From the NCBI GenBank assembly GCA_007128075.1, contig SKYD01000196.1:1-6888 (forward strand): a stretch of DNA of 6,888 nucleotides, read 5' to 3'. This DNA comes from Thiorhodovibrio sp. (lineage in GTDB: Bacteria > Pseudomonadota > Gammaproteobacteria > Chromatiales > Chromatiaceae). The notes beneath the pieces were generated by a model, which had not been told where the DNA came from, made no database searches, and worked only from the letters and a program-made list of their open reading frames with translations. This document shows positions 1 to 5,813 of this stretch, piece after piece; positions within the stretch are counted from its first letter, which is position 1; each line of letters begins with the position of its first letter. The position numbers and the translations under genes were made by a program.

Positions 1-533
1 GGCGGCGGAGCCTCGCCATGCAGCAGATGCAAAAAATGCCCGCCGATGGTCACATCCTCGGTTTCGACCTCAATGCGTTTGCCATTGTGAGCAAAATGAT
101 ACCAATAGAGCAGCATCGAGCCAAAACTTGCCAGCAGCCGATCACCAAGATCACGCGCCGCAGCCGCCGGTTGGCTGTCTTTTTCTGGCTCCAGCGTACC
201 CAAAGCTGAACAGCCAGTGCGCAACACATCCATCGGATGCGCCGACGGCGGCAGTTGTTCGAGAATGGTTTTCAGGGCAGCGGGCAAACCACGCAGGGTT
301 TTGAGTTTGCGCTGATAAGCACTCAGTTCTGCTTGGGTGGGCAGATGACCGTGAATCAACAGATAGGCGATTTCTTCAAATTCCGCCTCATCGGCAAAAT
401 CAAGAATATCGTAGCCACGGTAATGCAGATCGTTGCCAGTTTGACCCACGGTGCAGATCGCGGTGTTGCCAGCGACCGTGCCCGACAGTGCCACCGATTT
501 TTTGGCTTTGGGTTTCGAGTCTGGGGTGTGCAT
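1..533 (-). CDS. prpC: 2-methylcitrate synthase, N-terminal part (runs off the left edge)
   Basis: This would condense propionyl-CoA with oxaloacetate to 2-methylcitrate in the cytoplasmic methylcitrate cycle. My reverse-strand translation gives 177 codons starting MHTPDSKPKAKKSVALSG. It contains the citrate-synthase-type N-terminal signature DLHYRGYDILDFA (about residues 35-47) followed by YLLIHGHLPT (58-66), and ends at LLHGEAPP at the window edge. The family is usually about 370-390 residues, so roughly half is missing, including the expected catalytic His, His and Asp; activity cannot be judged. The ATG at 533-531 is preceded by AGAGG ten bases upstream (548-544), and the start lies two bases after the prpB stop, so the two genes are almost certainly cotranscribed. 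Citrate synthase proper (gltA) is the alternative, but the prpB neighbour and the short start before the signature favour prpC. Confidence 0.93.
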   Translation of the reverse strand, partial: MHTPDSKPKAKKSVALSGTVAGNTAICTVGQTGNDLHYRGYDILDFADEAEFEEIAYLLIHGHLPTQAELSAYQRKLKTLRGLPAALKTILEQLPPSAHPMDVLRTGCSALGTLEPEKDSQPAAAARDLGDRLLASFGSMLLYWYHFAHNGKRIEVETEDVTIGGHFLHLLHGEAPP

Positions 534-535
534 GT

Positions 536-1429
536 TCAAGTTGCCTCTGGTTTGTGATCCGCAAATAGGCGGTCTAATTGTTGCTCAAAGGCATGATACC
601 CAAGAAAATCATACAGCTCCATGCGGGTTTGCATAGTATCCACAACTGAGGCTTGGGTGCCTTGCTCACGAATGCAGCGATAAACATTGAGTGCCGCTTG
701 ATTCATCGCCCGAAACGCCGACAGCGGATACAGCGCCAGCCCCACGCCAATCGCCTTTAATTCAGCAACGGTAAAATAGGGCGTGGCACCAAATTCAGTC
801 AGATTCGCCAGCACCGGCACCTTGACCGCTTCCACAAAACGCTGATATTGCTCCAATTCAATCATCGCCTCGGGAAAAATCATATCGGCACCCGCCTCGA
901 CACAGGCTTGGGCGCGTTCAATCGCCGCCTCCAGTCCCTCAACCGCCAGCGCATCGGTGCGCGCCATGATCACAAATTCATCAGAGCGAGCATCAACCGC
1001 GGCCTTGATCCGATCCACCATCTCGGCCTGCGAGACAATGGCTTTGCCCGGACGATGCCCACAGCGTTTTGCGGCGACCTGATCCTCCAGATGACAGCCC
1101 GCTGCACCGGCACGGATCAGCTCGCGCACCGTGCGCCCAATGTTAAATGCCCCGCCAAAGCCGGTGTCCGCATCGACCAACAGTGGGCAGTCGGTGGCGG
1201 CGGTGATGCGTCGGACATCTTCGAGCACATTATCCAGGGTGGTGATGCCCAGATCGGGCAGCCCATAGGAGGCAGCAGCGACTCCGCCACCGGAAAGATA
1301 GATCGCCCGATAGCCGACCTGCTCTGCCATCAGGGCATGGTAGGCGTTGATGGTGCCGACAAGCTGGAGCGGCTGTTCATCAGCAACCGCTTGGCGCAAC
1401 CGTGCGCCTGGGGTGTGAGTTGAGTGCAT
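536..1429 (-). CDS. prpB: 2-methylisocitrate lyase
   Basis: This enzyme cleaves 2-methylisocitrate to pyruvate and succinate, the last step of the methylcitrate cycle for propionate. The 297-aa product matches the usual length of about 296 and belongs to the isocitrate lyase/PEP mutase barrel superfamily. The hallmark KRCGHRPGK is at residues 121-129, with catalytic Cys123. Other family motifs are IYLSGGGVAA (43-52), GLPDLGI (56-62), the metal-binding LLVDADTGFG (83-92; Asp86 and Asp88), HLEDQ (113-117), ARTDALAVEG (156-165), FPEA (185-188) and LANLTEFGATP (207-217). The KRCGH form and these flanks fit methylisocitrate lyase rather than isocitrate lyase. The ATG at 1429-1427 has AGGG (1440-1437) seven bases upstream and gives an N-terminus like that of the family. 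It is the first gene of a minus-strand unit with prpC. No PrpR- or GntR-type regulator gene is next to it. Confidence 0.97.
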   Translation of the reverse strand: MHSTHTPGARLRQAVADEQPLQLVGTINAYHALMAEQVGYRAIYLSGGGVAAASYGLPDLGITTLDNVLEDVRRITAATDCPLLVDADTGFGGAFNIGRTVRELIRAGAAGCHLEDQVAAKRCGHRPGKAIVSQAEMVDRIKAAVDARSDEFVIMARTDALAVEGLEAAIERAQACVEAGADMIFPEAMIELEQYQRFVEAVKVPVLANLTEFGATPYFTVAELKAIGVGLALYPLSAFRAMNQAALNVYRCIREQGTQASVVDTMQTRMELYDFLGYHAFEQQLDRLFADHKPEAT

Positions 1430-1488
1430 AAATGAACCCTAGGTTTGAGTGGATGCTAGGGGGTGATGATACTGAATTTGTTACTTGC

Positions 1489-1509
1489 GGCGCGATTTTA
1501 TCCTGCGCC
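1489..1509 (-). promoter_or_regulatory. Possible prpBC promoter -10 within an inverted repeat
   Basis: Read on the minus strand, TAAAAT (1500-1495) resembles a sigma-70 -10 element and lies about 65 bases before the prpB ATG. It sits in the 11-base centre of a five-bp inverted repeat, GGCGC (1489-1493) and GCGCC (1505-1509), a layout a repressor could use. No good -35 hexamer is found 16-18 bases upstream, and five-bp GC arms can arise by chance, so this is a weak call. Confidence 0.25.
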
Positions 1510-1574
1510 TTAGCTGCTGGCAGATTTGGTGCATAATCACACGGGACTTGACATGCGGTTCCCACCGCCACACG

Positions 1575-1590
1575 CTGCATCTTGATGCAG
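1575..1590. promoter_or_regulatory. Perfect inverted repeat CTGCAT-N4-ATGCAG, candidate operator
   Basis: Two exact six-base arms (1575-1580 and 1585-1590) flank CTTG. The element ends four bases before the extended -10-like TGCTAAAAT and so covers the place of the -35 box of the LPS unit. A dimeric regulator site there would be well placed to repress or to replace -35 contacts. It could also fold as a short RNA hairpin if transcription starts further upstream. The inverted repeat is seen directly; the function is inferred. Confidence 0.35.
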
Positions 1591-1594
1591 TTCC

Positions 1595-1603
1595 TGCTAA
1601 AAT
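1595..1603 (+). promoter_or_regulatory. Extended -10-like promoter element for the LPS unit
   Basis: TGCTAAAAT matches the extended -10 pattern TGnTAnnnT, with TAAAAT at 1598-1603. No clear TTGACA-like hexamer lies 16-18 bases upstream, where the CTGCAT/ATGCAG repeat sits instead; extended -10 promoters often tolerate a poor -35. Transcription would start near 1610 and leave a leader of about 60 bases before the ATG at 1669. This is also an argument against the longer upstream starts at 1582 or 1585. Confidence 0.4.
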
Positions 1604-1668
1604 TCTCGCCGCAGATTCACTTTTGCTCTTCAACTGTTTTTTTTCTCCCAAACATCCAGCAGGTCGCT

Positions 1669-1806
1669 ATGGCGTTGTTAGCCTATTCTTTGCCGTTGAT
1701 GCTGATCTCAGCCCTTGGGGTGCGCTTGGGCACTATCATTTTTTGGACTGTTGTTGGTTTGGCGTTTGTGATCGGTCACGCAGGGATAATAACGAATGGC
1801 ATCTGA
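1669..1806 (+). CDS. Small two-helix membrane protein, function unknown
   Basis: I do not recognise this 45-aa product, which starts MALLAYSLPLMLISALGV. It has two hydrophobic stretches, roughly residues 2-18 and 21-41, separated by a single Arg (VRLG), as in a helical hairpin. ATG 1669 has AGG (1661-1663) five bases upstream. The same frame is open back to 1582, but that extension is not hydrophobic, starts inside the inverted repeat and would precede the inferred transcript start. The stop codon (1804-1806) lies 11 bases inside the following ligase-GT9 gene, which implies translational coupling. Its codon choice resembles the neighbours'. It could be an assembly partner of the ligase, a translated leader that sets ligase expression, or a chance frame. 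The ligase already has a plausible complete set of helices, so it does not look like a detached N-terminus. Confidence 0.55.
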   Translation: MALLAYSLPLMLISALGVRLGTIIFWTVVGLAFVIGHAGIITNGI

Positions 1807-4171
1807 CCTTCTCAATCAAATCGCGAATTTTAAGACCACATTAACCCAACAATACCAATCAGTTGCCCCATTCTTTGGTGCGCGTGTGGGGTTGGCTGGA
1901 CTCTATCTGCTTGCTACCACGCTGTTTTTAGCGCCCGCTGGGGTTGCTTTGGCAATTGTCTTGTTGTGGCTGGGATTTGTTGCGAATCCACCGCGCCGCG
2001 TGTGGCTGACCCAGCCAGTGGTGCTGATTGCGGCACTGTGGATTTTTTATCTTAGTGGCCATCTGATGCGGGCGTGGCTCACTGGCAATGCCTCGCCATA
2101 TTCAACTTTTCTGTGGATGCACTTGGCCGCTGTGGTGCCGTGTGCTCATTTCATCGCTGGCAATCAACAGCGGCTGTTGCGTTTGTTGGGGCTTGCGGTC
2201 TGTGGGCTGGTCCTTGGGATGCTGTTGCGGCTCAACTGGGGGCTGTTGCTGACCGATCCAGCAAGCTATTGGCACGCCCGCGATGGCTTTGGCTTTGCCG
2301 CGATTGCCTTTGGTTTGTACAGCGGCTTGGGGCTGTTGGGGTTGATTTTGCTTGCTCGGCGCCAGCCGCGATTGATTGGCTGGCCTAGGCAGGCAGTGCG
2401 GCTGCTGTGGTGGCTGAGTGCGGTGCTGCTGTTGCAAGGGCTGTTGTTGACCCAATCGCGCGGTTCCTGGCTGGCGATGGTGCTGGGGCTGATCGTTGGG
2501 CTTGGCTTGTTATGGCACCGCGTTTCTTTTCGTGCGCAGTCACAATCGCGGCACTGGCTGCCAGTGCTGGCGGTGATTGTCTTGGTGATCGCGCTCAACA
2601 GCGGATTGTTAATCCAGCGACTCAGCCAAGAAATTGACACTGCGCGCGCGCTGCTGCATACCACTGAGTTGCCAGCACAGGTCTCTAGTATTGGGCTGCG
2701 TTGGCAGGCGCAGCAGATCGGCGTTATTGTGTGGCGTGAGCGACCATGGTTTGGCTGGGGACCAGGGACAACGCGCCTATTACTGGAACATAGCCGCCAG
2801 CGCGCTGGCTTCACCAACGATGGAGTGCGGTTACAGCATTTACACAACAGTGCGCTGGAGCTGCTGGTTCAGCTTGGGCTGGTCGGTCTGATGCTGTGGC
2901 TGGCATTGCTTGCCGCACTAGCGCATGGGGTGTGGCAATCGCGGCGCAAAGCCCTGGTCGAGCGCGATTTGGCGGCGTTTGTGCTCGCTGCGTTGGTTAT
3001 GATTACAGTCTGGAGTCTGTTTAATTTTCGCATGCTCAATCAGGACTGGCGCGGCTGTTGGGTGCTGCTGGCTGGTGCCATGCTGGCGTTGCACCCACTG
3101 TCCTTGCGTCCACCAACCCGCAACAAACCACCACAGCGAATTTTACTGATTCGACTCAGTGCCATTGGCGATATTGCCTTTGCCTCGCCACTGATTGCCG
3201 CTCTGCGTCGCACCTATCCGCGAGCACATCTCACCTGGCTTGCCCAGCCCCCGCTTGGCGACTTGGTGCGGCATCATCCCGATCTTGATGAGGTCATCGA
3301 ATGGCCCTATCCACGGCTGCGTGCCCTAGCGCGTGACTACCAATTTCGCCAGATGTGGAGCACACTGCGACCTGCACTTAAAGCACTGCGATTGCGGCGC
3401 TTTGATTGGGTACTCGATCTTCAGGGCTTGCTGAAAAGCGCGGTGGTTGCGCGATTGAGTGGCGCGCCAGTGCGGATCGGGCTTGGCTCCCGTGAAGGCA
3501 GTGCCTGGCTGATGACCGAGGTCATTGCCCGTGGCGGTGATCCACAGCAGATCAGTTCTGAGTACCGCTATTTTGCCGAAAAGCTTCAGTTATTAACCAA
3601 GCCCTTTGCCATGCAGATTGTTCCGAGCACGGAGGCACAGACGCGAATTGCTAAACGCATCGCCACCGCTGGACTCAGCAACGGTTTTTTTGTGTTATGC
3701 CCATTCACCACTCGAATGCAAAAACATTGGATCGAAAGCCGCTGGGCTGAGTTGGCTGCCTATTTGGAGGCGACCTACCAACAGCCCATCGTGCTCATTG
3801 GTGGACCAGATGATGTTGCTGCTGCGCACCGCATCGTCCAATCCAGCGCGGTGCCAGTGCATAATTGGACAGGCACCACCCAACTGCTGGAAGCGGTCGC
3901 GCTATTGGCGCACGCCCGAGCGGTGATCGGTGTTGATACGGGGATGAGCCATCTGGCGTTGGCCCAAGGGCGACCTACGGTGTTATTGTTCGGCTCCACC
4001 TGCCCCTATCGTCAGGTTAGCGAAGCACCGGCGCGAGTGCTATACCATGCTTTTTCGTGTTCACCCTGTCGGCGGCGACCAAGTTGCGCAGGGCGGGTGG
4101 ATTGTCTGCGAGCGATTGAGGTCACTGAGGTGTTGGCGGCGGTGCATTCACTATTACACGATGGTTCATGA
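1796..4171 (+). CDS. O-antigen ligase-like membrane domain fused to a family 9 heptosyltransferase domain
   Basis: This 791-aa protein joins two LPS enzymes. Residues 1-435 look like a WaaL/Wzy_C ligase, with about 12 hydrophobic helices (31-46, 48-63, 74-92, 104-121, 127-146, 165-187, 203-218, 223-240, 254-273, 353-376, 392-410, 419-434). A periplasmic loop at 274-352 carries RERPWFGWGPGT (314-325) and HNSALELLVQLG (350-361). Arg222 in TQSRGSWLA and His350 match the Arg and His needed in WaaL enzymes. After a short Pro-rich linker (436-447), residues 448-788 form a GT9 domain with ILLIRLSAIGDIAFASP (449-465; Asp459), DLQGLLKSA (541-549), RIGLGSREGS (560-569), Lys643 and GVDTGMSHLALAQGRPTVL (712-730). 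This fits WaaC-like ADP-heptose transferases. A Cys4 group (755, 758, 764, 770) lies near the end. ATG 1796 has AGGGA nine bases upstream. Acceptor and donor are inferred from family; an O-antigen polymerase (Wzy) role for the membrane half cannot be excluded. Confidence 0.9.
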   Translation: MASDLLNQIANFKTTLTQQYQSVAPFFGARVGLAGLYLLATTLFLAPAGVALAIVLLWLGFVANPPRRVWLTQPVVLIAALWIFYLSGHLMRAWLTGNASPYSTFLWMHLAAVVPCAHFIAGNQQRLLRLLGLAVCGLVLGMLLRLNWGLLLTDPASYWHARDGFGFAAIAFGLYSGLGLLGLILLARRQPRLIGWPRQAVRLLWWLSAVLLLQGLLLTQSRGSWLAMVLGLIVGLGLLWHRVSFRAQSQSRHWLPVLAVIVLVIALNSGLLIQRLSQEIDTARALLHTTELPAQVSSIGLRWQAQQIGVIVWRERPWFGWGPGTTRLLLEHSRQRAGFTNDGVRLQHLHNSALELLVQLGLVGLMLWLALLAALAHGVWQSRRKALVERDLAAFVLAALVMITVWSLFNFRMLNQDWRGCWVLLAGAMLALHPLSLRPPTRNKPPQRILLIRLSAIGDIAFASPLIAALRRTYPRAHLTWLAQPPLGDLVRHHPDLDEVIEWPYPRLRALARDYQFRQMWSTLRPALKALRLRRFDWVLDLQGLLKSAVVARLSGAPVRIGLGSREGSAWLMTEVIARGGDPQQISSEYRYFAEKLQLLTKPFAMQIVPSTEAQTRIAKRIATAGLSNGFFVLCPFTTRMQKHWIESRWAELAAYLEATYQQPIVLIGGPDDVAAAHRIVQSSAVPVHNWTGTTQLLEAVALLAHARAVIGVDTGMSHLALAQGRPTVLLFGSTCPYRQVSEAPARVLYHAFSCSPCRRRPSCAGRVDCLRAIEVTEVLAAVHSLLHDGS

Positions 4172-4710
4172 AACGCTGTAGCCATTGTCGCGCCAAATTT
4201 GCTCCGCGGTTTGCTAATGCCCAGCTTTGTCCGACCTGCACCCAACAGCGTGATCAGGTGTTTGAGTTATATGAGCAGTTTGAAGATGGTATGGCGCTGT
4301 TGCGTGCTGCACTCGCTGATGCTGAGGTCGAAAATAATGAGCTACGCAGCGCGCTCGCCGATACCAAATATGAGCTGGTCGATGCCGAAGAAGATGTCTC
4401 GCTGCTGCGGGGCGCACTCAATAACACCGAGGATGACCTGATTACTTTGCGTTTTGCACTTGCCGAGGCCAACAAACAGATCGCTGCATTGCGCCAGTCG
4501 CTGCTGGATGCCCAAGAGGATGCTTCTTTGCTGCGCGATGCCTTAGCGGATGCCGAGGATGAGGTGCTGCTGTTGCGCGATGCCAACGCCGAGGACATTA
4601 TCCCCCCCGATGTGCTCAAGCTGCTGATTCGGCTCTGTCATCCCGACAAGCATGGCAATAGCTCGGCAGCCAATCGCGCCACCACCTGGCTGTTGCGGCA
4701 ACGAAATTGA
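4168..4710 (+). CDS. Zinc-ribbon, 14-residue-repeat coiled-coil protein with a C-terminal HPD (J-like) motif
   Basis: This is not a family I can name. The 180 residues fall into three parts. An N-terminal CxxC-N13-CxxC knuckle (Cys4, 7, 21, 24) probably binds zinc. An acidic, Ala/Leu-rich segment (about 40-140) repeats an LRxAL unit, with Leu-Arg at 45, 59, 80, 94, 108, 122 and 136; the spacing is 14, and once 21, which keeps heptad phase and predicts a long coiled coil. The C-terminus, LKLLIRLCHPDKHGNSSAA (150-168) plus a short helix, carries His158-Pro159-Asp160 as in helix II and the loop of a J domain, but a full J domain is absent. The start overlaps the previous stop as ATGA, and the end overlaps the GT4 gene as TTGA, so it is embedded in the LPS unit. 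It may be a scaffold or DnaK-linked adaptor, which is inference. There is no signal peptide or membrane helix, so it is probably cytoplasmic. Confidence 0.85.
   Translation: MKRCSHCRAKFAPRFANAQLCPTCTQQRDQVFELYEQFEDGMALLRAALADAEVENNELRSALADTKYELVDAEEDVSLLRGALNNTEDDLITLRFALAEANKQIAALRQSLLDAQEDASLLRDALADAEDEVLLLRDANAEDIIPPDVLKLLIRLCHPDKHGNSSAANRATTWLLRQRN
4300..4578 (+). repeat. In-frame 42-bp (14-residue) degenerate tandem repeat
   Basis: The coiled-coil gene repeats a 14-codon unit of form LR-x-AL-x-x-A/T with acidic residues. The Leu-Arg codons recur every 42 bases, with one 63-base step between residues 59 and 80. DNA identity survives in the last units: TGCGCGATGCC occurs at 4532-4542 and again at 4574-4584, exactly 42 bases apart. 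This suggests growth by unequal duplication followed by drift. Confidence 0.75.
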
Positions 4711-5813
4711 AAATTGTGCATATCGAAAGTGGGCGCCAGCTCTATGGCGGAGCCTTGCAGGTGCTCTATCTGTTGCAGGGGCTGGCGGCCGAAGGGGTTG
4801 AGAATGTTCTGCTGTGTCGCCCCAACGCGGCACTGGCTGAACACGCCCACCCCTATGCCACAATCATCCAATTGCCGATGAGCGATGTCGATCTGCGGCT
4901 GATCGGGCGGCTGGTGCGGATTTTATGCCAGCACCAGCCTGATGTGGTGCATCTACACAGTCGCATCGGGGCGGATGTGATGGGTGGGCTGGCGGCGCGG
5001 TGGTGTCGGCTGCCAGTGGTGCATACCCGTCGCGTTGATAATCCTGAGCCGCGCTGGCAGGTGGCGCTTAAATATCGGCTCTATGATCAGGTGATTGCGA
5101 TTTCTGAGGGCATTGCCGAGGTGTTGCGAGCGCAGGGCGTACCAGAGCATCGGCTGTGTGTGGTGCGCAGTGCATTGGACACTACACCCTATCAACAGCC
5201 CTGTGCTCGGGCAACGCTCAACCAGCGGCTGGGGCTAAATCTCGACCCCGATGCACTATTGATTGGTGTGGTGGCGCAATTGATCCCGCGCAAAGGACAT
5301 CAGGTGTTGCTGGCGGCGCTGCCAGAGGTGTTCGCCAAAGAGCCACGCGCTCAGGTGCTGCTGTTTGGTCAGGGTGCCCAAGAATCGTCGCTTCGCGCCC
5401 AAATTGCCGCCAGCGGTTTACAACAGCAGGTGCATCTTTGCGGATTTCGTGACGATCTGTCTGAATTATTGCCCTGTTTGCAGCTATTGGTGCATCCAGC
5501 ACTGCGCGAAGGGCTTGGCATTGCTTTGCTGCAAGCCTCGGCAGCCGGGGTGCCGATCATCACCAGCCGCGTCGGCGGCATTCCCGAAGCGGTGCGCGAT
5601 GGCATCAACGGCTATCTGGTGCCGCCTGGCTCAGTGTCTGATTTAAGCCAGGCAGTTGCTAGCTTGCTCGCTGATCCGACCCTGCGCCAGCGGCTTGGTG
5701 ATCAAGGGCGCGTTTTGGTGAAACAACAGTTTGCACCTGCGGTGATGGTGCAGGGCAATTTGGCGGTATACCAGCAGATTATTCGGAACCGCGCCGCTCG
5801 TGACGCGCCTTAA
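4707..5813 (+). CDS. Glycosyltransferase family 4 (WaaG-like GT-B fold), probably LPS or glycan assembly
   Basis: This 368-aa protein has the two-domain GT4 layout. The N-terminal domain opens with MKIVHIESGRQLYGGALQVL and its Gly14-Gly15 loop, then PDVVHLHSRIGADVMG (78-93), VVHTRRVDN (104-112) and VIAISEG (129-135). The C-terminal nucleotide-sugar domain has GVVAQLIPRKGHQVLL (187-202; Arg195-Lys196 contact phosphates in the family), LFGQGAQ (219-225), LCGFRDD (244-250), REGLGIALLQASAAGVP (267-283), GGIPEAV (290-296) and NGYLVPPG (301-308). The usual EX7E motif reads Glu268...Gln276. The start is TTG at 4707, whose last two bases are shared with the preceding TGA stop. There is no clear Shine-Dalgarno, so reinitiation is likely. 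It is the last gene of the unit. Donor and acceptor sugars cannot be read from the sequence; the ligase/heptosyltransferase partner suggests LPS core or O-chain. Confidence 0.9.
   Translation: MKIVHIESGRQLYGGALQVLYLLQGLAAEGVENVLLCRPNAALAEHAHPYATIIQLPMSDVDLRLIGRLVRILCQHQPDVVHLHSRIGADVMGGLAARWCRLPVVHTRRVDNPEPRWQVALKYRLYDQVIAISEGIAEVLRAQGVPEHRLCVVRSALDTTPYQQPCARATLNQRLGLNLDPDALLIGVVAQLIPRKGHQVLLAALPEVFAKEPRAQVLLFGQGAQESSLRAQIAASGLQQQVHLCGFRDDLSELLPCLQLLVHPALREGLGIALLQASAAGVPIITSRVGGIPEAVRDGINGYLVPPGSVSDLSQAVASLLADPTLRQRLGDQGRVLVKQQFAPAVMVQGNLAVYQQIIRNRAARDAP

Larger units (their letters stand above)
1430..1668. other. Divergent intergenic region between prpB and the LPS unit
   Basis: These 239 bp separate the minus-strand prpBC start from the plus-strand LPS unit, so promoters for both should lie here. 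By eye it contains a GGCGC/GCGCC inverted repeat around a minus-strand TAAAAT, a perfect CTGCAT/ATGCAG inverted repeat, an extended -10-like TGCTAAAAT on the plus strand, and a run of eight T (1637-1644) without a preceding hairpin. No convincing coding frame, RNA gene or riboswitch was seen. Confidence 0.7.

Noticed and set aside
848..1423. 191-codon open frame on the plus strand
   Set aside because: It lies wholly opposite prpB, which has clear family motifs. The plus-strand translation shows no recognisable domain, so it is a GC-driven antisense shadow.
1526..1541. CRP-like half-site (TGTGA on the minus strand)
   Set aside because: The other half does not match TCACA (two of five bases), so a CRP site upstream of prpB cannot be supported.
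1548..1576. TTGACA at 1548-1553 as a -35 box for the plus-strand unit
   Set aside because: At 16-18 bases spacing there is only CACGCT-like sequence and no -10. The good -10-like TAAAAT at 1598 is too far away (44 bases).
1637..1644. T8 run as an intrinsic terminator
   Set aside because: No GC-rich stem precedes it. It lies in the leader between the inferred promoter and the first gene.
1669..1806. Small membrane ORF as a frameshifted N-terminus of the ligase
   Set aside because: The ligase has its own ribosome-binding site, a typical N-terminus and about 12 helices without it. The separate gene reading is simpler.
2266..2847. 193-codon open frame on the minus strand
   Set aside because: It lies antisense to the ligase domain, with a Ser/Pro/Cys/Arg-rich low-information product; it has no independent support.
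4602..4608. Run of seven C in the coiled-coil gene as a phase-variation switch
   Set aside because: Seven bases is short for slippage control and encodes ordinary Pro-Pro. A slip would remove the HPD tail, but nothing here indicates that it occurs.
4254..4619. 121-codon Ser/Ala-rich minus-strand frame
   Set aside because: Its repetitiveness only mirrors the 42-bp repeat of the coiled-coil gene on the other strand.
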